Shown here: positions 44,657 through 52,370 of the stretch, in pieces | Layout: each line of letters begins with the position of its first letter | Numbering within the stretch: position 1 is the stretch's first letter | Assembly (NCBI RefSeq): GCF_024347455.1 | Contig: NZ_AP025483.1 | Location: 1,860,001 to 1,924,000, forward strand | Reading direction: 5' to 3' | DNA from: Vibrio echinoideorum | GTDB taxonomy: Bacteria > Pseudomonadota > Gammaproteobacteria > Enterobacterales > Vibrionaceae | DNA: 64,000 bases | Made by a program: the position numbers and the translations under genes | Notes under the pieces: model-generated | The model's database searches: none | What the model saw: only the letters and a program-made list of their open reading frames with translations | What the model was told of the DNA's origin: nothing

Positions 44657-44886
44657 TGCATATTTCGGAGCATTCCGATCAGTCATTTCGGGATTATCCG
44701 ATCACCCATTTCGGTTTAAACCGATCACTGATTCCGCGATTATCCGATCACTTTTAGTCAAACTCCGAAATCGGTGATCGGAATAGCGAAAACCGCGATC
44801 GTAATGGCCGAAATCCTTCCTTTTTCTCTTTTAAATCAATAGCTCGCTATTCTTTACTTCTTAAACAAGAAGGAAAGGAAGCGACA

Positions 44887-46419
44887 ATGGCCAAAAAGAG
44901 AACTCCAATGAACAAAATCAAAGAGGTATTACGCCTTAAATACGACTGCGGTCTCTCAAATCGTGGTATCGCTTCTTGCCTTAAACTCGGCCCGTCCACC
45001 GTATCAGAACTCCTTACTCGCTTTAAACAAAGCCAACTTGGTTGGCCTCTACCCGACAGTTGCAGCGATGCAGATCTCACACAGACGCTGTATCACGGCA
45101 AGAAAGTCAGTCGAGATAAAGTTATGCCAGACTTCACTCAATACGCAGTCGAACTCAGGCGTAAAGGTATGACAAAGATGCTGCTCTGGCAGGAGTATCA
45201 TGAGCAATATCAAGAGCAAGCTTACGCTTACACTCAGTTCTGCGAGCACTTCACTCGTTGGTTCAAAACCCAAAAACGCAGCATGCGCCAGCTTCATGTT
45301 GCAGGTGATAAACTGTTTATCGATTACTGTGGGCCTCGGCTTCAGGTGGTCAACCCTGACACAGGCGAAGTGCGCGAAGCGGAGGTGTTCGTCGCGACTT
45401 TAGGCGCGTCCAATTACACTTATGTTGAAGCCTTCCCCAGCCAAGGGAAGCCCTACTGGTTAGAGGCGCATGCGAATGCGTTCGAACACTTCGGTGGCGT
45501 ACCACAACTCTTAGTTCCCGATAACCTACGCAGCGCAGTCACCAAAGCCAATCGTTATGAGCCGAGACTGAACGACAGCTATCAAAAGCTGGCTAATCAC
45601 TATCAAACAGCCGTGATGCCTGCTCGCCCCTACAAACCGAAAGACAAAGCCAAGGCAGAGAATGCCGTGCTCCTAGTAGAACGCTGGATCATGATGCGGT
45701 TGCGACACCAAGCCTTCCACACTTTTAAAGAGTTGAATCTCGCCATCCGTGAACTCATGAATGAGTTAAATCAGCGTGAGATGAAACAGTATGGCGCCAG
45801 CCGCCAAGCGCTGTTCGATAAACTCGACAAACCTGCATTAAAGCCACTGCCTAGGCAGCGTTACCTGTATACCGAAACTAAACGAGCCAAAGTTGGCCCT
45901 GACTATCACATCGAATATCGCCGTCATTACTACTCGGTTCCCCATCAACTTGTTGGTCACCATGTCGAGTTGGAAGCCTCTAATCGCCTGGTGCAGATCT
46001 ACCATCAAGGTAACTTGGTGGCCCAGCATCCACGTAGCCAAAGAGAGCGAGGAAACAGCACCCAACCAGAGCACATGCCAAGCAACCATCAACATCAGAA
46101 GTGGTCGCCAGGGCGCTTGCTTAGCTGGGGAGCCAATATCGGCCCAGCCACACGAGAAGTCGTCAATAAGATGCTGAACTCCAAGCCTCATCCAGAGCAG
46201 TCTTATCGTTCCTGCCTTGGCTTGCTCAGCCTCAGTAAAACCTATGGCGAATCGCGCCTAGAGCAAGCCTGTAAAGATGCGCTGATGCTGACAAAATCCA
46301 ATTACACCTTCATCAGCAATTTGTTGAAAAACAATCGTGAAGGACAACTGAGTAAAGACAACACGAGTACGCCAAATCTTGTTCATAGCAATGTTCGTGG
46401 CCCGAACAGTTATCACTAG
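44887..46419 (+). CDS. istA: IstA, IS21-family transposase
   Basis: This 510-residue protein has an N-terminal HTH (KIKEVLRLKYDCGLSNRGIASCLKLGPSTVSELL), a retroviral-integrase-type catalytic core with DDE residues in LFIDYCGP, LLVPDNLRSAV and DKAKAENAVLLVERW, and a C-terminal beta domain (YHIEYRRHYYSVPHQLVGHHVEL). It cuts and joins the element ends. AAGGAAGGAAG precedes the ATG. It is followed by istB after 10 nt. Confidence 0.95.
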   Translation: MAKKRTPMNKIKEVLRLKYDCGLSNRGIASCLKLGPSTVSELLTRFKQSQLGWPLPDSCSDADLTQTLYHGKKVSRDKVMPDFTQYAVELRRKGMTKMLLWQEYHEQYQEQAYAYTQFCEHFTRWFKTQKRSMRQLHVAGDKLFIDYCGPRLQVVNPDTGEVREAEVFVATLGASNYTYVEAFPSQGKPYWLEAHANAFEHFGGVPQLLVPDNLRSAVTKANRYEPRLNDSYQKLANHYQTAVMPARPYKPKDKAKAENAVLLVERWIMMRLRHQAFHTFKELNLAIRELMNELNQREMKQYGASRQALFDKLDKPALKPLPRQRYLYTETKRAKVGPDYHIEYRRHYYSVPHQLVGHHVELEASNRLVQIYHQGNLVAQHPRSQRERGNSTQPEHMPSNHQHQKWSPGRLLSWGANIGPATREVVNKMLNSKPHPEQSYRSCLGLLSLSKTYGESRLEQACKDALMLTKSNYTFISNLLKNNREGQLSKDNTSTPNLVHSNVRGPNSYH

Positions 46420-46429
46420 GAGAAAGGAT

Positions 46430-47170
46430 ATGAATGCACTGAACGACCAACTCAAAACCCTACGCTTGAGCCATGTAGCGAAAGCATTAGAGCAGCAGCA
46501 AGAGCAACTGACCACCTACGCAGAACTGGACTTCGAGGAAAGGCTAAGCCTACTTCTGGAAAGCGAGATCTTGAATCGCAATCAGAGCAAAATCCAACGC
46601 TTAAAACGACAAGCCAAGCTGAGAGTAGATGCGCAGCCGAGCCAACTCATCTATAAGGAGGGACGAAACCTCAATCGTAAACAGATGAGCGAACTTCTGA
46701 CGGGCAGTTATCTATACAAACACCAGAACATCTTGGTTACAGGCCCAACAGGCGCAGGCAAAACGTATCTTGCCTGCGCACTGGCAACCAGCGCCTGTGA
46801 CCAACAACAAACGGTTAAGTACTACCGATTAACTCGCTTGCTTGACGACCTGACCGCTGGTCGTCTGGATGGTAGCTATCAAAAGCAACTCCAATCGCTG
46901 GCTAAGAAAACCTTACTGATCCTCGACGACTGGGGGATGGAAAAACTCACTCAAGAGCATGCGGGTCACTTATTAGAAGTGCTGGAAGAGCGTTATCAAA
47001 ACAGCAGCACAATCGTCATCAGCCAGTTACCTGTAAGGGAGTGGTACAACATGATCGGCAACGCCACCGTCGCGGACGCGCTAATGGATCGGTTAGTACA
47101 CAATAGTCATAGAATAGAACTGGGAGGTGAGTCAATGAGAAAACTGGCGCAATCCGATCACTTAGAGTAA
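46430..47170 (+). CDS. istB: IstB, AAA+ helper ATPase of the IS21 element
   Basis: This 246-residue DnaC-like ATPase has Walker A GPTGAGKTYLACAL and Walker B LLILDDWG. It selects target DNA and activates IstA. ATG 46430 has AGGAGAAAGG upstream and gives the family-typical start MNALNDQLKTLRL; an in-frame upstream ATG at 46379 lies inside istA and is not used. Confidence 0.95.
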   Translation: MNALNDQLKTLRLSHVAKALEQQQEQLTTYAELDFEERLSLLLESEILNRNQSKIQRLKRQAKLRVDAQPSQLIYKEGRNLNRKQMSELLTGSYLYKHQNILVTGPTGAGKTYLACALATSACDQQQTVKYYRLTRLLDDLTAGRLDGSYQKQLQSLAKKTLLILDDWGMEKLTQEHAGHLLEVLEERYQNSSTIVISQLPVREWYNMIGNATVADALMDRLVHNSHRIELGGESMRKLAQSDHLE

Positions 47171-47249
47171 AAATAAGAAGAGAGAAAAACGGTAGGATCA
47201 GGTGATCGGAATAAACCGAAACGAGCGATCGCAATCACCGAAATACGCA

Positions 47250-47254
47250 CTAGA
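47250..47254. repeat. Right copy of 5-bp target duplication
   Basis: CTAGA, matching 44652-44656. Confidence 0.85.
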
Positions 47255-47467
47255 GGGCCAAAGGCTATTAAGCCTATATTGAAAGGTTACCTTCAAGGTG
47301 ACGTTGAAATGCTGACCCATGATGTATCTATCTATATTAACGGCGACACGGCTCTCATAAGGTCTGATTGGGAGATAGTTGGAGGCCCCAAAGGAACCGC
47401 TCTCGAAGTGATGAAGTATATAGATGGAGGTTGGCTATACGTAATTGACAACCCGAATGGTTTTTAA
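47255..47467 (+). pseudogene. SnoaL/NTF2-like secreted protein, 3' half
   Basis: Seventy codons follow on directly from the 5' half once one CTAGA copy and the element are removed (LAR then GPKAIKPILKGYLQGDVEML). They contain the second part of the NTF2-like fold (DVSIYINGDTALIRSDWEIVGGPKGTALEVMKYIDGGWLYVIDNPNGF) and the natural stop. Without an own start it is not expected to be translated. Confidence 0.85.
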
Positions 47468-47534
47468 GTGGCTATCACACTTTAGAGCCTTGAAGAACAA
47501 AGTCTAAAAGCTTAGCAGGCAATAAACTACAGAC

Positions 47535-47564
47535 ACAAAAAAGCCCACGCTAGGTGGGCTTTTT
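47535..47564 (+). terminator. Terminator of the interrupted SnoaL-like gene
   Basis: AAGCCCAC pairs with GTGGGCTT around GCTAG, followed by T4. A near-identical hairpin follows the tRNA-Val at 56952. Confidence 0.8.
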
Positions 47565-47581
47565 GCTTGTTCATAAAGAAC

Positions 47582-47602
47582 GAATTTGGTGCCGCTACTG
47601 GA
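47582..47602. repeat. Left att-like repeat: displaced tRNA-Val 3' end
   Basis: The 21 nt from GAATTTGGTGCC to GCTACTGGA match 56984-57005, the 3' end and CCA of tRNA-Val(GAC), except for one missing C. This is the expected scar at the far end of an island inserted in that tRNA. Confidence 0.7.
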
Positions 47603-47674
47603 TTTTATTATCTAGTCTACGAGCATACTGAGCTATAGCTATCAAATTGAAACTAGCTCCTAAACTGCGTAGAT

Positions 47675-49210
47675 TTACTTAGCTAACAGATCCATAACGA
47701 CCTTACCAATCTGTTGTGCTAGATAAGGTGGTACAGCATTTCCCACCTGTACATACTGCTGTGTTCTGTTTCCTTCAAATATATAATTGTCTGGAAAAGT
47801 CTGCAAGCGAGCAGCTTCACGCACTGTCAAACTTCTGCATTGCTTTGGATCGTAATGAATAAAGTAATGACCATCTTTTGATATATGACTGGTAACTGTT
47901 GTCGCATATCTATTTGCCGCTTGGGTACGGAAACGGTCAGCATGTGAACCAGTATTCCAGTTTTCATGGTCAGGAGCCAGCTCAGCTGGGAAATCTCTCG
48001 CCTTAGGTGAAGTGCCACCACTTAATTGAGTAAATGCGGCGCTAAAAGCGTAACGCAGCAAATCGGATGTCATATGTCCGCGAGTCGCATGATTTAACAC
48101 ACAACCTGGATGATTATCTAAATACCAACTATCTAAATGTGGAGGTATCTTGTGCTCTATTTCCGATAATTGACTACTTTGACGCCCCAATCCCAACATT
48201 GGCTCAAGACTTAAATTATCTACAGCTTCTTTATCAAATTGTATTCCTAATATGCGTTTGAGCATTTTGGAGTTTCTCCGAACCTGTTTTTCCCAGTCCT
48301 TCGATATATCTTTCTGCTTAGAAAAACCACTTCTGAGCTGAGGCAAATCGGACAGTACTTGTTCAACCGATACTGTTCTTGCCATCGGATAGATCGTGCT
48401 GGGGATGCGGGTGATATCTTGCCGTACACCTAAGAGAATGACTCGATGTCGTGCCTGAGGGACACCATAGTGCTCGGAACGGATGAGAAAATCAGAGGAG
48501 TCTGAGTACTCAGGGTTCTTTGGATCTTCAGCCTCAACTACAAGTGAGAAAACTCTATATTCAGAGACACCTTGAACTGCCGTTACTTTGCCTGGGTTCC
48601 TTAAATCTTCCAAAATTTGGGGAAACATCACCTTACCGTCAATTTTTGCAGATAGGATACCGCGTACATTTTCCATCACAAACACATCAGGCTTCGCGAT
48701 AGAAAGAACTTTGAGGTATTCTTTGTATAGAAAGTTTCTGTGATCGTCTTCGGCCTTATAATCTTTTATACCAGCATTACGAGAACGACCAGCTAACGAA
48801 TAAGCTTGGCATGGAGGCCCCCCAATAACGACCTTAGGCCCTTGATGAATTGCCAACAGTTCACGAATTCGAGCATGAATTAACTCATTATCGTCACCAA
48901 GCGCTCTAGGCTCCTCTAATGTTTCGTAACTTGCCTCTGAAGCTTGTTTTGGATATAGACAAAAAAGATCTTCGCGAGTTAATTCTCCACGCACGTATCT
49001 AAAATAATCATCTAGCCCGCCATCCAGCACTTTAATTTTTCGATAGAAAGCTCGTGTTGTTAATGTTTTATGCGCAGAAGATTCTTTCTCGACCGAGACG
49101 CCGATTTTGAATGGATTGTTACCACCGTCATCTGTTACTGATGACACTCCTTCACCAAGCCCACCAGGCCCAGCAAAAAGGTCAATTACGAGCACTTCAC
49201 CTGTTTTCAT
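47675..49210 (-). CDS. DNA (cytosine-5) methyltransferase of the island
   Basis: This protein of about 511 residues has all core Dcm motifs in order: I DLFAGPGGLGEG (residues 10-21), IV GPPCQAYSLAGR with the catalytic Cys, VI ENVRGIL, VIII QARHRVILLGV and X VGNAVPPYLAQQIG. The long region between VIII and IX/X holds the target-recognition part. It transfers methyl from SAM to cytosine C5; the target site is unknown. It is last in the island operon, 140 nt after the AIPR gene with an inverted repeat in the gap, so it may have its own promoter. ATG 49210 was chosen because motif I follows at once; an in-frame ATG at 49270 adds 20 non-conserved residues. Confidence 0.92.
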   Translation of the reverse strand: MKTGEVLVIDLFAGPGGLGEGVSSVTDDGGNNPFKIGVSVEKESSAHKTLTTRAFYRKIKVLDGGLDDYFRYVRGELTREDLFCLYPKQASEASYETLEEPRALGDDNELIHARIRELLAIHQGPKVVIGGPPCQAYSLAGRSRNAGIKDYKAEDDHRNFLYKEYLKVLSIAKPDVFVMENVRGILSAKIDGKVMFPQILEDLRNPGKVTAVQGVSEYRVFSLVVEAEDPKNPEYSDSSDFLIRSEHYGVPQARHRVILLGVRQDITRIPSTIYPMARTVSVEQVLSDLPQLRSGFSKQKDISKDWEKQVRRNSKMLKRILGIQFDKEAVDNLSLEPMLGLGRQSSQLSEIEHKIPPHLDSWYLDNHPGCVLNHATRGHMTSDLLRYAFSAAFTQLSGGTSPKARDFPAELAPDHENWNTGSHADRFRTQAANRYATTVTSHISKDGHYFIHYDPKQCRSLTVREAARLQTFPDNYIFEGNRTQQYVQVGNAVPPYLAQQIGKVVMDLLAK

Positions 49211-49324
49211 TTCACTATTACCACCAATAAAAATGCTAGGCAATGATACCAGGCTAAAACTGATGAGCAATAGGTTACTTTAGAAAAACAGGTTTATAGC
49301 CTATGTAAACCTGAGGGCTACTGA

Positions 49325-49344
49325 TCGATTTAGATATATATCGA
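49325..49344. promoter_or_regulatory. Inverted repeat upstream of the methyltransferase
   Basis: TCGATTTAGATATATATCGA has 5-bp arms (TCGAT/ATCGA) about an AT-rich centre, just after the AIPR stop and 115 nt before the methyltransferase ATG. It could be a regulator site or part of a promoter. Confidence 0.4.
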
Positions 49345-49350
49345 AACTTG

Positions 49351-51417
49351 TTATGTATGAAACCCTTCAGCCTGCAACTTCTTAAGCGCCTCAAATGCAA
49401 TTTCACATTGTTTGGACGATGGCATTTTTCTAGGGATCGCAGCACAAATTTCAATAATACTATTTTCTCTAGGCGTTAACATACCACGCTCTTTAGCCCA
49501 ATGTTTAACATCACCCCAAAACTTAGCACCTAACTTGAACACCTCGACCTCAACGTTGATTGAATTATCCAATGCATTTTCAGCCTTAACTTCCTTCACA
49601 TTTTCAGCCGCCAGATCTGAAGATATAATTATACTCATAAAGGCTTTATTTATTGGTAGTTTGTTCTCAGCTAACCTTTGCCAACAAAGTGGTTTTTTTG
49701 CCCATTCACTGTAGTTTTTAATGCCTTCAGGAGGAGTAGTTATAACCCTTTGGGCCAACTCAGCAGATAGGAGCAAGGATGTTTGTAAGGCTGCTGGTAT
49801 CTTCTGTATCTTCCAGATGAAATCAAGATCTATGACCATACCCATGCTCTTGGCGTCATTAACAAGTTTTGCAATTGCGTAAGTGACAATATTTGCTCGA
49901 TAACCACCTTCATACCATTCAGCACTTGAGACGAGTTTTTCTGTTGTTCTAAATATGATCGCTTTAGCTATCAGTCTTTTAAACCATATATCATTGAAAG
50001 CAGTGCCTTCGCCCCCCCAATTTTTGCCGATTTTTTTTGCAAACTCTGAAAAGTTTTTTTGTGCACCAAGGCTAACTATATGTGGGCAACATAACCAAGT
50101 ATTTTCATATTTCGCAAGGTCAGTTTTTACAAAAAACTGGCTCCGTGGATATTCAGCATCAAACTTCTTACGCTCAGTTTGAGTTCTTCTGCTTCTTTCA
50201 TCTGCGAATTGGCCCCTAGCTCGCTCATAAAACCACTTCGTCTCTCGATAACTGTCAGTACTAGAAGGAGCTAAAATGCGACGAGATAGCTCTTCTATAC
50301 GTATATGAAATGGGTGATTAGCAAAAAAATCCGCTGCGTTAACTTTATTCTGGCTGTTCGCGTACTCAGAAATTCTTGGGACTATTTCTTCAGAGCACTC
50401 CTTCGGAGTTAAGGTTAACTTCATCTGTACGAACACCTGCTGAATTTGCTCTTTCAGCACTTTACTCGCAGCATATAATGACGCCGTCGTCTGACCACCA
50501 TTAACTATTTGAAGATTATGAACACTGGCTAATTGATAGCCTGAGTCAGTTTTAACTATTTCTATACTGTCAGCCGTAGCACTTAAGCCATTGTTATAAG
50601 AGAAAAACATATGGGGCTCGTCGCGAATAGTATCTCGAATACCTTTGTTCACTTTCCCCCGGACTTGAAGGAAACTTCTCACGTTAGCCTCAAGTAATCT
50701 AGGACCCCATTTATCATATATTTCTGCAAGCTGTTTTCCTGGAATAACAGCCAAATAACTTTCAAGGGCGTCATTTCCACCAGACGCTTTCAGTAACGGA
50801 ATACCACCACCAAAGTCATCTTTAAAGTTGATAACGGAATCAGCCCTAACGAGCCCTTGTTCCATGAAACGCTTCAACCGCTTAATATCCCAAATATTCA
50901 AGGTTATTGGCTTTTCATCAATAACATCAAAGCTAGCAGCATCAGTTCTTGCTCTATGGTCACCGTTAGTCACGATAATGAATTTTATTTTTTCTACACT
51001 ATTCCATGTTGCTTTGATTAAATCAGCAATAGCAAATCCTGGGCTCGTTTCTTCAAGCCGCCCTCTAAACTGATCGTCTAAGCTTGCCTTCAAAAACCTG
51101 AAAAGCTTTTGGGATAAGCGTTTAATATGTTCTTTACGCAGGAGGCGAATTTCTCTATCCAAAGTAAAATCACATAGAATCAAACTCAAAATTCCATCAT
51201 TTTCTCTAGGGTCACCACCATAACCATCAATTTGAGCAGAACCACGAGCGTATAGACTTTCATGAAAAGCACGGTTGGCGCTGTCGACCTCTCCAGCTTC
51301 ACTAAGTAGGTCTCCTGATTTTTCAAAGAATGCTTCTACCGTTACTAAACCTAGGGCATCTGCGTCACCCTGTACATCAGCAATAAACTGGTGATGGAAC
51401 TCTGCTAGATCTGACAT
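49351..51417 (-). CDS. AIPR-family protein (abortive infection phage resistance domain)
   Basis: This protein of about 688 residues contains the AIPR domain (PF10592) signature: MFFSYNNGLSATADSIEI and HNLQIVNGGQTTASLY at about 285-325, then RISEYANSQNKVNAADFFANHP. An upstream segment (DREIRLLRKEHIKRLSQKLFRFLKA) is helical. AIPR proteins occur in phage-defence loci, where a nuclease or sensor role is suspected but not settled. It follows the DUF4420 gene immediately: ATG 51417 begins right after that stop, and an in-frame GTG at 51429 would overlap it by 10 nt. Confidence 0.88.
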   Translation of the reverse strand: MSDLAEFHHQFIADVQGDADALGLVTVEAFFEKSGDLLSEAGEVDSANRAFHESLYARGSAQIDGYGGDPRENDGILSLILCDFTLDREIRLLRKEHIKRLSQKLFRFLKASLDDQFRGRLEETSPGFAIADLIKATWNSVEKIKFIIVTNGDHRARTDAASFDVIDEKPITLNIWDIKRLKRFMEQGLVRADSVINFKDDFGGGIPLLKASGGNDALESYLAVIPGKQLAEIYDKWGPRLLEANVRSFLQVRGKVNKGIRDTIRDEPHMFFSYNNGLSATADSIEIVKTDSGYQLASVHNLQIVNGGQTTASLYAASKVLKEQIQQVFVQMKLTLTPKECSEEIVPRISEYANSQNKVNAADFFANHPFHIRIEELSRRILAPSSTDSYRETKWFYERARGQFADERSRRTQTERKKFDAEYPRSQFFVKTDLAKYENTWLCCPHIVSLGAQKNFSEFAKKIGKNWGGEGTAFNDIWFKRLIAKAIIFRTTEKLVSSAEWYEGGYRANIVTYAIAKLVNDAKSMGMVIDLDFIWKIQKIPAALQTSLLLSAELAQRVITTPPEGIKNYSEWAKKPLCWQRLAENKLPINKAFMSIIISSDLAAENVKEVKAENALDNSINVEVEVFKLGAKFWGDVKHWAKERGMLTPRENSIIEICAAIPRKMPSSKQCEIAFEALKKLQAEGFHT

Positions 51418-51419
51418 TT

Positions 51420-52370
51420 TTAAAAACACTCACGAATACATTCAATTATATTGTTATTAAGCTTAAAAGGAGCACAGGCATCCAAGGATATCGAGTACCT
51501 CGCGTTCTGAACACCAAGGGGTAACGGATATTGTATGCGAGGAAATCCATCTACGACCTCAAAGTAAGTAGTGGACCTTATTAGCCAACGACGATCATCA
51601 TATTTATTTAATGGGTCATAACCTGTTGAGTAGAGCGCATCTTCCCATTTCATATACGTATCACAGTCTTCCTTAAATAATGAGTCTGTTAGCGCAACAA
51701 AGTCATGTAGCGTCGTACCTTCAGGTACAATTGCAGACTCAGCATTAGTCACATTAAGAAATAAACGCCCACCATCACAATTAGCTAGTTGATCTGCTGA
51801 TGAAATCGAAATAACAGATGTTGAAGCACTCCTACGGGTTTTTATTTCTACGCAACATCCAATTAGTTCAAAGTCTTTAGGTGCACCAAAGGGCCCTTTC
51901 CAAGCTCCAATCGCCATTTCAACGCCAAAATTTACCGAAAGCTCTCGAAGAAATGCTAGCTCACCAACTAGGCCTTGTTGCTCCTCAACAGTAAGGCCTT
52001 CGGTACGACCTGATCGTAAAAGATGATGCCATCTTTTCGTTCGTTGGATCACCTTTGCAAGGGCTTCATCAAGATTGGACGCATTCTCTCCTGCTTCAAC
52101 CACATCTCTACAGAGGGTTTCAAAAAGCTCACCTTGGCTACTTTCTTTGAGGGCAAGCACAAATGCCCAGCGCCCTGATATTAATCTAAAGTTAACAAGG
52201 AGATGTTTAAGTTCCGGAAGTTTAAGTTTGGCGATTGGCTCAATTGGCAGCCTAAGCATAAGACCTAGCATTCCACCTTCTACAACCACCCAAAAAAAGT
52301 CAAATTGACCAGAGTTATTGACCCGTCTTGCATTACTAAGATCTAGGTCTTTCCATGGAGAGCTATCCAT
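51420..52370 (-). CDS. PD-(D/E)XK nuclease-like protein (DUF4420)
   Basis: This 316-residue protein matches the DUF4420 putative PD-(D/E)XK family. The catalytic pattern is visible: E137 in GLVGELAFL, D166 in APKDFELI, and E175-x-K177 in VEIKTRR, with a preceding helix TVEEQQGLVGELAFLRELS. It is the likely DNA-cleaving subunit of the island. Its ATG overlaps the Z1 stop by 8 nt, so the two are translationally coupled. Confidence 0.87.
   Translation of the reverse strand: MDSSPWKDLDLSNARRVNNSGQFDFFWVVVEGGMLGLMLRLPIEPIAKLKLPELKHLLVNFRLISGRWAFVLALKESSQGELFETLCRDVVEAGENASNLDEALAKVIQRTKRWHHLLRSGRTEGLTVEEQQGLVGELAFLRELSVNFGVEMAIGAWKGPFGAPKDFELIGCCVEIKTRRSASTSVISISSADQLANCDGGRLFLNVTNAESAIVPEGTTLHDFVALTDSLFKEDCDTYMKWEDALYSTGYDPLNKYDDRRWLIRSTTYFEVVDGFPRIQYPLPLGVQNARYSISLDACAPFKLNNNIIECIRECF

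Larger units (their letters stand above)
44657..47249 (+). mobile_element. IS21-family insertion sequence, 2593 bp
   Basis: The element carries istA and istB and has related ends: TGCATATTTCGGAGCATTCC on the left and TGCGTATTTCGGTGATTGCG on the right (reverse complement). Just inside the left end, CGATCA and ATTTCGG blocks recur at 44690-44760, the multiple transposase-binding repeats typical of IS21. A 5-bp CTAGA duplication flanks it. Both genes are full-length, so it may still be active. Confidence 0.95.

Noticed and set aside
44962..46300. Long frames opposite istA and istB
   Set aside because: They are shadows of the transposase genes with no ribosome sites or family motifs.
47603..47660. 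Second, decayed tRNA next to the left att repeat
   Set aside because: Only TAGCTCAGT and the 3' end match on the minus strand; spacing is about 20 nt short and no cloverleaf forms. Mentioned only as an alternative.
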